Shown here: positions 1 through 8,822 of the stretch, one piece after another
How positions within the stretch are numbered: the first letter of the stretch is position 1
Layout: each line of letters starts with the position of its first letter
Assembly: GCA_018136815.1 (NCBI GenBank)
Contig: CM030943.1
Coordinates: 2,139,370-2,203,369, forward strand
Source of the DNA: Isochrysis galbana
Lineage: Eukaryota > Haptophyta > Isochrysidales > Isochrysidaceae
DNA: 64,000 bases
Direction of reading: 5' to 3'
Translations under genes and position numbers: made by a program
The notes under the pieces: generated by a model
What the model was told of the DNA's origin: nothing
What the model saw: only the letters and a program-made list of their open reading frames with translations
Databases searched by the model: none

Positions 1-406
1 TCGTTGACTCGGGGTATAGACTCAGGGCGGAGCGCAGAGAGACCCCCACGGAACATCCTGGGACCGGAGAATGTTTTGGACGAGACTTCCCTCCGTCGGC
101 CGAGGAGAGGAGGACGGAGAGAGAGAGAGAGAGAGAGTCTCGCAGAGCGACTGCGGAACGAGAAGTCGAAGTCATGCCGTTTTATTACCTTAAACGAGCC
201 AACAATTATAGTAACAGCAAAAACAAAATTCGAATCGCAAATTTCGAGACCAAAATCTGCAAACCTGGACTTGAGACCATGGGGAATCCGAATCTGTGTG
301 TCTTGTGCGTCAGTGGCAACACGGGGAACTGTTCAATTGTAATTGTGAGCGCGTACCTTACACGAATATTCATGCCTACAGCCTTCAGATGGGCAGGAAT
401 ACAACA
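1..406 (-). repeat. Ty3/gypsy 3' LTR (partial, runs off the left edge)
   Basis: Read on the minus strand, the LTR begins at 406 with TGTTGTATTCC, just after a purine run, and continues to the window edge. It is closely similar to the plus-strand block starting at 7544, which opens with the same bases and shares the stretch around the GA-rich tract. It follows the chromodomain integrase fragment at 617-1200 at the spacing expected for a 3' LTR. Relative to the 7544 copy it lacks roughly 770 bp: the segment ending in 'gcgctccgc' joins directly to the 'gagtctataccccgag' segment found near 8690 in the other copy. Confidence 0.75.
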
Positions 407-414
407 CCCCCCGA
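407..414 (-). other. Polypurine tract of the minus-strand gypsy element
   Basis: On the minus strand a run of six G lies directly before the LTR start TGTTGT. This is the usual place of the plus-strand primer in LTR retrotransposons. It supports both the orientation and the LTR boundary. Confidence 0.6.
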
Positions 415-616
415 CTTAAATCGAGACGTCTCCCGATGTCGAGCCAAGAGAGTTCATTTAACCATACGAGACGAGAGACTTAGAAGAGGAGGATTAACCC
501 ATGGATCCAAAGCGAGCACAAAATCGGCAGCTTAGCGCGGCGGCCCCCGATTTCGTACGCCACGTCCTACCACGTTCTCCCTTTTACAGGAGTTTTGCTC
601 GGGCAGTTGCGCTGGG

Positions 617-1200
617 TCAGGCGCTGACGCGACGCTCCCAAGTAGCTTCAGAACGAGGATAGCCGCGCCATTTGACGAGATACTTGAATGAAACTCCATC
701 GCCCTTGCGATCGAGTAACTCTTCGACCAAGTACTCATCTTCAGCGAGCGGAGACGAATCGGTGACGGTGAAGTACGGACGAAGATTGGAGATGTGAACT
801 TCATCCTTGACTTGACGATTTTCGAGATCGCGTAGACGGTATCGAGTGGCCGAGATTGCTTCTTCTACTCGGTAGGGACCGGAGTAGAGATACTGAAGTT
901 TGTTGGCGTGGCCAGGGATTCGACGACAACCTTTGTCTCCTGGTTTGAAGGTGACACCGAGTTTAGACTTTTGAGAGGCGGAGCGCATCGATTCACGTTG
1001 GGCTTCTTGAGTACTTTCGAGGGCGGAACGCCACGACTCGAGAAGCTTCTTATTGAGCTCGGTGGCGTAAGTGACGGCATCGGACGGAGGCCTAGATGGA
1101 AGCAACTCAAGAACAGGAGCAGGGTCAGCAAGTTGAGCTGGAAGACGAAGCTCCCGACCAAACAAGATAGCCGCGAGCTGGGGCGTGTGTTGTGTGCTGA
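617..1200 (-). pseudogene. Ty3/gypsy integrase C-terminus with chromodomain (chromovirus pol fragment)
   Basis: The reading frame opens with the linker typical of gypsy integrases (LFGRELRLPAQLADP). It continues through the GPYRV and HISNLRPY blocks of the integrase C-terminal domain and ends in a chromodomain (YLVKWRGYPRSEATWE). Such chromodomains are known from chromoviruses, where they steer integration to marked chromatin. The frame stops shortly after the chromodomain. Upstream of about 1200 the frame cannot be followed, so reverse transcriptase and the integrase catalytic core are missing. It belongs with the polypurine tract and LTR to its left. Confidence 0.85.
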
Positions 1201-1529
1201 CACGTCTGCCCTTTGGGGACAGGAGAGGATGGGGTTCCAGCCCCGCAACCCCGAAAATGGCCTTTGGTGGGCACTAGCATCCTTCATTGTGTGTCGCATT
1301 CGCGAATCGACGCCCGTTAGGCTTCTCTTCGTCGTTCGGCATTTATCGTTATAATTCTCTCGTTCTCGTTCTCGGTCAAAAGCTTCGCTTGGACGCATAG
1401 GATCTTGGGTTGTGGAGCGCCCTCTCTCTTACTCTCGAAGAGAAGGGAAGTTTCCCCACCTTTCTCCCTCCCAGGCGCCTTGCAACTAGGTTTAATTCGC
1501 TATCTTCTCCGCGCTTCTCTATCTACTGC

Positions 1530-1775
1530 AGTGATTGCAATCAGGTTTAATTTGCAATCTCATCACATCTCCCCCTTAGGCACACCGCATCTCTCTCGTC
1601 TTATTTGGTAGGTCTCTTGGAATCTTGTGCGGCAGGATTGCCCCTCGTTTCCGTTATGGTGCGATTCCCCTTCCAGACGGGATCGCCGACAGATCGCCTT
1701 CTGATCGTCGTCCGTCGTCGTCTGGCCGGAGTGTTTGGGTTTGATTTTAGTCGAGTTATGTGAGAAAGTCGTGGC
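1530..1775 (+). repeat. Direct repeat, LTR-like (copy 1 of 2)
   Basis: This block and 3585-3830 align over about 240 bp in the same orientation. Both contain AGGTTTAATTTGC, 'ctcccccttaggcaca', 'cgtttccgttatggtgcgattcc' and end near 'gagttatgtgagaaagtcgtgg'. They lie about 2 kb apart and may be the two LTRs of one small element or two solo LTRs. The opening AGGTTTAATTTGC is also seen at about 23116, so the family is wider. Confidence 0.6.
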
Positions 1776-1979
1776 CCTCCATGCATTCACATCGACTATT
1801 GGGTGCAATTGTGAAAAGTCGATTTTTCCCGTCCCCACCTCTACCATCTTGATTGCCCGTTGAACCCGACGCTCTTGTTCAGCTCGACGAGCGTCGACCT
1901 CGCTTGGGACGTGCACCCACGGCGACATTGACCGCCTCTCGCCCCCCTTCGTCATGTAGCCATTGCGCGCCCGGATGGG

Positions 1980-2425
1980 CCGTCAGCCTAGTATTAGGTC
2001 CTGATATCATGATATTAGGTCCTCTAGACCTGATACCTGATACTAAGGGCCGCAGGCTACGTGACTATGCATTACAAGGGTAAACGCTAACATTAAAATT
2101 GACTTATAAATTCGACGTAGGAATAAATGGGTTGAACTAGGTTTAGAGGTTGAGGGCTGCTCGAAGACCTAGGGTTGCAAGACCGTGGGAGTTTGAGTCT
2201 AAATAACCGTGTTGCCTTGATGGGCAAGCTTGCAGCTTGGGATAGTTGGATGGAGATGGTCGTCGATGAGCCTTGCTTGAGGACGAGCTGGTTTCTGGTT
2301 TGTACGTTTTCGTTAGTGTCTAGTGTAGTGTAATACTACTAGTATAACACCTTATAGTCTTAGTGCCTACCTGATATTCGATATTAGGCTGATGAAAGGT
2401 CCTGATATCAGTCTAAGGTCTCCGA
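1980..2425. mobile_element. Probable non-autonomous hAT-like element related to the 40.6-kb MITE
   Basis: Both edges carry the same palindrome-rich motif as the MITE at 40623-41113: GTCAGCCTAGTATTAGG with TCCTGATATCATGATAT on the left, and ATATTAGGCTGATG on the right. The interior is unrelated AT-richer DNA with no coding frame. It cuts the second gypsy fragment just after the tryptophan-glutamate of its chromodomain. I could not define a clean target duplication, so the exact ends are uncertain. Confidence 0.45.
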
Positions 2426-2426
2426 T

Positions 2427-3032
2427 CTCCCAGGTGGCCGCGGATCGCGGATAACCGCGCCACTTGACGAGGTAATGGCGAGCTTGTCCCCGGCCTTTGC
2501 GATCGAGTAGAGCTTCTACTAAGTGTTCATCAGATTGAAGGGGGTCATCATCCGTGAGCGTGTAGTAGGGGCGTAGATTAGTAACATGTACTTCTTCAGA
2601 AAGCATCCTATTTTCTTGGTCGCGTAGTAGTCGATAGCGACCACCACCGAGTGCTTCGGCGACTCGGTACGGCCCGGCGTAATGGTAGAGGAGTTTATTG
2701 CGCAAACCCGGAATTTTGCATACCACTCGATCCCCGGGTAGAAGACGCATAGGTGGAGCATGAGTACGTAAGGTATCGGCGAGGGTGTCAGCTTGAGCAG
2801 CGAGGGTGGCCTCGAGAGCAGCGCTCCACGCCGCGCGGAGACGTGCGTACATCGTCTCGGCATATTCACGAATTTCTCGTGGCAGAGGCGGGGTAGTAGG
2901 AAGCGGGGCCGGCGGGTCTGCTAGTTGAGCAGGTAGGCGTAACTCACGACCGTAAAGGAGAGCGGCTGGCGAGAGTTGCGTGACGCGATTCGCGCCAAGG
3001 TGCAAAGGAGCGACAGGAGCGAGACAGGCCAC
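2427..3032 (-). pseudogene. Second Ty3/gypsy integrase C-terminus with chromodomain
   Basis: The frame has the same order as the fragment at 617-1200: LLYGRELRLPAQLADP, a GPYRV block, HVTNLRPY and a chromodomain (YLVKWRGYPRSAATWE). About half of the aligned residues differ, so this is another chromovirus lineage rather than a duplicate. It is cut after the chromodomain core by the repeat at 1980-2425. On the other side it is joined to LINE-derived sequence at about 3060, so it is a fragment. Confidence 0.85.
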
Positions 3033-3090
3033 AAAAAGGGGCGCAACGGCAAGGAGCGAGGGGCGAGTTACGAGTGAAGAGTTCTACAAA

Positions 3091-3573
3091 TTACGAGTAA
3101 AACTCCGCGGCAACAAGAACGAAAGAGCACAAAGACGCAAGGTCAGAAGTCGATCGCGGATGCGACAAAGGTGTAGCTGCTATGTAGCTGCCTCTGTGAC
3201 GGACCCACATTGCCTCTGGGGGCAAGTAGGCGGCGCATTCTTCCTTGGTGTAAAAAGCTCCCGTTTCCGGGTTTATCGTGTTGTGTACCACTATCGTTTG
3301 CATACTTTCCCACTTCGCTTTGTGGGAATGGTGTAGGGTCGGCGGCCTTATACAGGGATCGTACCAAATGGGGGCGCCCAGCGCTCCCTCGTGCGTCGCG
3401 TCTTTTTTGTCGAGTTTCAGGTTGCGAAAGTTGGCCAGCGCAGATTTCCAGAAATTCGGCAAGGAGGTATTCCCACCGATGCTATCGGTAAGTCGGTGCA
3501 CGTTAAGCGTGGAGAGGACGGCTCCTCTCCCGAGCGGAGTTCTATTGAACCACTGATCAAGCGCTATCTTCAT
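3091..3573 (-). pseudogene. LINE ORF2 fragment (between reverse transcriptase and zinc-binding region)
   Basis: The frame contains FWKSALANFRNLKL, then PIWYDPCI, then KWESMQTIVVHN and a GAFYTKEE block. This order is known from L1-type ORF2 proteins C-terminal to the reverse transcriptase and before the CCHC zinc-binding domain. No catalytic RT motif is present. The last 50 codons overlap a block (3057-3170) that recurs at 53281-53411 next to other transposon debris, so the tail may belong to another element. Confidence 0.55.
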
Positions 3574-3584
3574 CTTCCAGTCCG

Positions 3585-3830
3585 GGCAATCAGGTTTAAT
3601 TTGCGACCTCTTCGTATCTCCCCCTTAGGCACATCGCACTTCTCTCGTCTTATTCGGTAGGTCCCTTGGAATCCTGCGTAGCAAGATTGCCCCTCGTTTC
3701 CGTTATGGTGCGATTCCCGTTCGAGACAAGATCGCCGACAGATCGCCCTTTGATCGTCGTCCGTCGTTGTCTGATCGGAGTGTTTGGGTTTGATTTCAGT
3801 CGAGTTATGTGAGAAAGTCGTGGGGCGAGA
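3585..3830 (+). repeat. Direct repeat, LTR-like (copy 2 of 2)
   Basis: Partner of 1530-1775, in the same orientation, with scattered substitutions and small indels. Confidence 0.6.
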
Positions 3831-4059
3831 GTCGGAGTGTTTTCCTGGGTGTCCGTTGTCCGTCGTCCTGTCGTCAGTCGTCATCCGTCGCTCTCGCTCT
3901 CGTCGTTCTCGCTCTCGTAATACTCATACCCTACAATCCCTCCTCGCCTCGCCAGCCCCTGCCATCACAGCCCTCCTCACACTCGCCCTCGCCTCTCGCC
4001 ACTCGCTCGATGTCGCTCTCGCCGCCGTCCTCGCCCTCGCTCAAGCCCGCCTGCCCGCC

Positions 4060-4190
4060 TTCCTCTGCTGACGGGCTTCAGCCCGTCAGCACCTCCGAAG
4101 TGGTCTCCCTCGCCGTGCCTGCCGCCGGCTTCGCCCCTTCCTCATTGCCCTCAGGCAGGCCCTATCTATGGGCCATCCCAATTCGTCAAA
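4060..4190 (+). repeat. Dispersed repeat with a 24-nt perfect hairpin
   Basis: Positions 4067-4090 fold as arms GCTGACGGGCT and AGCCCGTCAGC around a TC loop. The downstream sequence ('cctgccgccggcttcg', 'ttcctcattgccctcagg', 'gggccatcccaattcgt') recurs inverted at 40380-40500. Parts recur at 54410-54470 without the hairpin. A shorter hairpin copy lies at 39740-39763. Confidence 0.6.
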
Positions 4191-4279
4191 TCCGTCAGCA
4201 TGCTACGCAGAGAGAGCCATGGCGCGGCAACCTATTCTTGGATGGGCTGGATGGGCTTTGAGAGGGCTTGCTGACGAGC

Positions 4280-4395
4280 CGCCTGAGGCGGCGTGGGGCG
4301 TCCAAGGTGGGGCGCACTGGCGAGGGTCGCCTGAGGCTCGGGAGCGGTCGCGGCGGCCACGCTCCATAGGTCAAACCATAACAATAGTTTTTGCC
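4280..4395 (-). repeat. Divergent LINE 5' end
   Basis: On the minus strand this reads AAACTATTGTTATGGTTT, then an ATG with GGAGCG and further proline- and arginine-rich codons. It is a diverged copy of the ORF1 start at 50845-50900. The stem next to the start codon is kept by a G-T wobble. Confidence 0.45.
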
Positions 4396-4399
4396 GCAC

Positions 4400-5404
4400 T
4401 TATAAAAGTAGGTTGCGGTGTCGGTGGTAAGGTGATAGTCGCATAATAGACTGTAGGTGTTAGCCCCGAATCTTCGGGATTTTTATTGTTAAAATGAATG
4501 CTGCACGCAATCACGCATGCACTCTTGCGGCGATCTATGATACAAATTGAAATTCAAGCTCCGTTATTTGCGGGCCCAAAACCAATGACAAGGCTAGCCC
4601 CACCACACTGTTTTTTGCCTTGGGTTGGCACGGGGTGGCTTGCTGTCTTAGAGCACGAGCAACGCGAGTCAAGTGCATTGAGCTGTCCGACGTTGGCGTG
4701 AAAAAGTGCATTCATCATGTAAGAAGGTTCAACAAAGGAGTTGCCCGACTCGGATTGAGCTGGAGCGAGACATGAGGGCAGCGCTGGCGAACGGCAGGCA
4801 ACGAGGTAGACAGGAAGAAGGCAAGAAATGCGGGACTTGCCGACAAAGGCACGTGCGACGTGCGAAACGGGGTGGGAGTTCGGACAGCGGCAGTGGCCAT
4901 TCTCGTTGCACCGCGGGTAGAGCTTCGCATATGGCGGTGCAGAGATTGCACAATGCGGCAAGATGTTCGCTCGACGCCGGCATGTGCTGGTAGAATTCCA
5001 TGGGATATTCTGGGCGCAAGCAATTTCGTCTTGAGGATGGACATGATGGCCGGCTCATCCTCAAGCCAGGCGGGCTGAGACTGACCACAACAGAGTAGGG
5101 ACAAACAACTAACGTAAGGGGTTTGGGCTACCAGGCGATCGGCTGAACGGTGCCTGGCTACGTCGTACAAGGTGATGAGGTCTAGCCCATATCGAATGTG
5201 AAACGAAAGTGCATCGGAAAGCCGGCTGGGCGGTGTCGGCTCGTACGATGAGAGAAGGGAGCAAAACACCAAAGATGAGGAGAGTAGGAAGAGCAATAGA
5301 GGACAAGAGTGGCTCAATTCCTTTCATCGTCCTGAATAAAAAGGGGTGCGGCGCACTATCCGCCTGCCCCTTAAAGGTGAATGTTGAGGAGGATACGGAG
5401 CTCA
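4400..5404. other. No recognised gene
   Basis: Mixed-composition DNA. Long minus-strand open frames exist (for example 4715-5317), but they show no domain, periodicity or splice pattern that I recognise. I see no RNA gene. Confidence 0.4.
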
Positions 5405-5744
5405 CTGCGAATCGACATCGTTGACGGGTTCAAACCAGATCGACTCGTCCCATGGGATCCGGCAGACAGCAGCTGGGCATTCCGTGGGCAGCGGTTCGGC
5501 GGCTGATCTCGCGCGCTTGCGGGTTTGCAGGGGCGTGGCGGCAGGGAGCGGCGAGCTTAGTCTGCGTGGGACCGGAGAAACTACCCCCGGTGCCTCAAGA
5601 TGCGCCAACTTCATTGCCCAGATCGTCGCGGCGCGTGTACGAGAGAGATTGGTGACGCGGTGCGGCCGCAGCGGAGCGAGGCAGGCGGAGTGAAGCTTCT
5701 GTGGCGAGCATGGCGGCGTGCGAGGCGCGGCGCTCATACCCATT
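5405..5744 (-). CDS. Possible small protein with basic stretch (uncertain)
   Basis: A minus-strand frame of about 112 codons starts with MGMSAAPRTP and ends in IPWDESIWFEPVNDVDSQ. It contains TRKRARSA, which could be a nuclear localisation signal. The C-terminus is acidic and aromatic and looks more protein-like than the surrounding low-complexity frames. A very GC-rich block with CT runs lies directly upstream at 5750-6700 and could be a promoter or 5' leader. No family is recognised, and an open frame is cheap in DNA this GC-rich, so this is a weak call. Confidence 0.25.
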
Positions 5745-5749
5745 GCGGA

Positions 5750-6181
5750 GGGAGAGCGGAGGTGCGTGTAGGCGGGGTGGTGGTCTGTCTCAATGTGCTC
5801 TGCAGGAGGGAGAGGTGGAAGATAGGAAGGAAGAGTGGCGCCTCGAAAGAGGGGGGAGATGGGGGGGGGGGCAGGAAGGGGCTTGGGGGTTGAGACTGTG
5901 GGGCCGCGTCGAGGCGTCGGTGGGCGGCGGAGCCGAGAGCGGAGGGGCGAAGAGCGCGAGGCGGACGAGGGCGGGAGAAGGGGACAGGGGGCGAGGTGGG
6001 GTTGGGGCGAGGTGGGGTTGGGGCGGGGGAGGCGGAGGGCGCGGGAGTGGGTTGGGTGGGTGGGTGGGGGGTCCAAGGGGCCCCGGGAGACGGGAGAGGG
6101 GGCGGCGGGCGGCGGTCCCGCGCGAGCTCTGCCGCGCGCGCGCGGGGGGAGGGGGGGGGGGGCGCGCGGGCTCCCCCTCCC

Positions 6182-6217
<36 letters not shown>

Positions 6218-6830
6218 TTCTCTCTCCTCTCTCTCTCTCTCTCTCTCGCCCCCCCCCCCGCCGCCCCTCCGCGCGACGGAGCGAGACGCGCGCGCGCGCG
6301 GGGGCGGGCGGGCGGGCGGGAGCGGGCGGGGGATCGCACGGCGGCTCTCCCAAGACGGCAGGGGTGCAGGAGGGCGGCCCCTCCGCGCGGGGGAAGGCCC
6401 CGCCCCCCCCCTTCCCCCCCGGCGCGGAGGCGGTGCGCGTGGAGACGCCCTTCCCGCGCGCCCCCCCCAATCCCGCCGGGATTGACCGCTCGTTCAGCAG
6501 AGCGATCGACGGCGCCTCGCGTTCTCTCGCGATGGCCTCCCATCCTCCCTACGGCGGGATCCGATCTCGTCATGGAGATTCGAAGATCGCCTTCTCTCCC
6601 GATGGCCTCCCATCCCCTCCGCGCCAAGATCTCACCGCGCGAGCTCACGGGAGCGGAGGAGCGCGCCTCTCGCCTGCTGTGGCCAATCACTGAGGCTGGG
6701 GCATGGCCGTGGCCCCCTCCTCCTTCCTCTCCCTCGCTGCCCACTCCGCGCCCCCTGCAGCTCGACAGGGAGCTGGCTCTCTGGGGGGCCCAAAGGGGGA
6801 GGGAGTAGTCAGCAAGGCTTGCAATAGTTA
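5750..6830. other. GC-rich low-complexity tract with CT microsatellite
   Basis: G- and C-homopolymer runs, a CT block at about 6175-6250 and CpG-rich sequence produce long open frames on both strands (proline-, glycine- and arginine-only). These are composition artefacts. The segments at 6530-6560 and 6590-6630 repeat 'gatggcctcccatcc'. Confidence 0.6.
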
Positions 6831-7543
6831 TGGCCCGCCCGGCCTAAGGGCGGAGAAAAATTCTTCGGGATATCTCTTAGGAGTAAGAGGCGGCTGGAAG
6901 CACCTGCAAAGGTGCTTCGAGACCCTTTTTAATTCCTAGCATATTGGCGGCCCCTTGGAGCCTAGAGGACACCAACATTGAGCTGGAGCCTTGCCATCAA
7001 TATGGAGGACTAGTCTTATGCATAAGATGGAGTCGCCTCGCCCGAAATTTGCTCCCATAAACTGATCGGTGGCGATGATGCCGACGAGCCGGCGTCGCAC
7101 GTCGTTCACTACGCATGCTACAGGAGATGGAGTTGTAGTTTACAACTCTCATCAAGATAATACGTTTTGGGGGCATTTATTGATGCTGAGTAATCTAAGC
7201 CTGACAAACGGAGTTTCATACACAAGATGAACTGTTCACAAACCCTTTGGACCACATTCTTTGATGGGCAAAGCGTTCCCCTTTGAAACAGACCACATAC
7301 AAGCGAGCGAGGATGAGCACAACACACGCAAGCATTTAGACTGCACATGCGCGCATTGCAGTGGACTGCCTGCGCGCAGGCAGTCCATATGTGTCTAGCC
7401 AGAACCACTCCCTCATCGGGCGCGCACACACAAACAGCCTGCCTGCGCCAACATTGCTGGCTCGCGCTCGTGCGCTGCGCCGTTGCCGCTGCAGCGCTGC
7501 AGCAGCCAGCAGCCAGCCGCCAACACCAGCAGCCACCCTAGAT
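6831..7543. other. No recognised gene
   Basis: Average-composition sequence with short direct and inverted repeats, such as the GCA-rich block 7430-7520. No coding frame or RNA gene is recognised. Confidence 0.4.
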
Positions 7544-8707
7544 TGTTGTATTCCTGCCCATCTGAAGGCTGTAGGCATGAATGTTCGTGTAAGGTACGCG
7601 CTCACAATTACAATTGAACAGTTCCCCGTGTTGCCACTGACGCCCAAGACACACAGATTCGGATTCCCCATGGTCTCAAGTCCAGGTTTGCCGATTTTGG
7701 TCTCGAGATTTGCGATTCGAATTTTGTTTTTGCTGTTACTATAATTGTTGGCTCGTTTAAGTTAATAAACCGGCATGACTTCGACTTCTCGTTCTGCAGT
7801 CGCTCTGCGAGACTCTCTCTCTCTCTCTCCGTCCGCCTCTCCTCGGCCGACGGTGGGAAGATTCGTCCAAAACATTCTCCGGTCCCAAGATATCTCGTGG
7901 GGGGTCTCTCCGCGCTCCGCGAGGGAAAGGACGCGATCTCGCTCCGAGATCGGCCTCGCGCCCTCCCACGCTGCCCCGCCGTGCCCTCGGTCCCTCGCCC
8001 CCCCCCCGCGGCAGGTTCTTTCCCTCGGCGTGCCATCCGTCGCTTCCGGCCGTTATATTATCCCCCCCCCCGCGCGAGGTTCTTCTCCTCCGTGCGCGGT
8101 TCGTTTCCTCCGGCCGTCGTTCGTTCCCCCCCCCGCGCGCGTTATTCCCCCCCCTTCGCTTCGATTCCTCTCGCGATTCCTTCGATGATTGCCTTCATCT
8201 CGTCCGTTCTTCTTCGCGATTCTCGCGGAGGGGGCACCGACGTTTAACGTTAGTTTCGCCGTGGTTTCGGTAAAAGAAAGGTAGAACGAATGGCACGCGC
8301 CTCGCGTCTCGCGTCTTGTTTCGTCGCCCTTTGCTCGTCTCTTGTCTAGAAGGTCTCTCCGCACATCGCCTTCTTCCCCCGCGCGAGTTTGGATCTCTCC
8401 TCGACCCTCCGCGTTGGCTTAAGCGGACGAGTTTCGCTTTAACGATAGTCCGAACCCTTCGTTTGCGTAGTTATGCGCTCTCTTTCCGTATTTCTTCGCG
8501 CATGGCGATCGATCGCGACCTCAGCCTTCGCCGCGCGGGAGGGGTTTGTTTATCGAATGATTCCGGAGTGTTTACGTTAGTTTTCTGAGCCCAAGGACTT
8601 TGGTTTTTGGGTTTCTAGTGAGTGTTTTTGTAGCCACTTCGTCGAGTCCCTCCGTGTTCCCACGCGAGTCCCCCCGAGTTCCCGAGTCTATACCCCGAGT
8701 CAACGAG
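7544..8707 (+). repeat. Gypsy-type LTR and 5' leader (plus strand)
   Basis: Begins with TGTTGTATTCCTGCCC, like the minus-strand LTR at 406. The match runs through the CT-rich block to about 7920 and resumes at about 8680-8707 ('gagtctataccccgag'). The 770 bp in between (about 7920-8680) has no counterpart in the other copy. A gag-like ORF begins 116 bp downstream. I did not identify a primer-binding site or the exact LTR end. Confidence 0.6.
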
Positions 8708-8822
8708 TCAATACAAGCCCAGCACGCGCCTGAGCCACCCCCAGTCGCCTGCCACCACCTCCCACAAGCCTCCTTCCACACTTCCATGCCCTCCGTGCGT
8801 CGTGCGTCGTGCGTCGATCACC

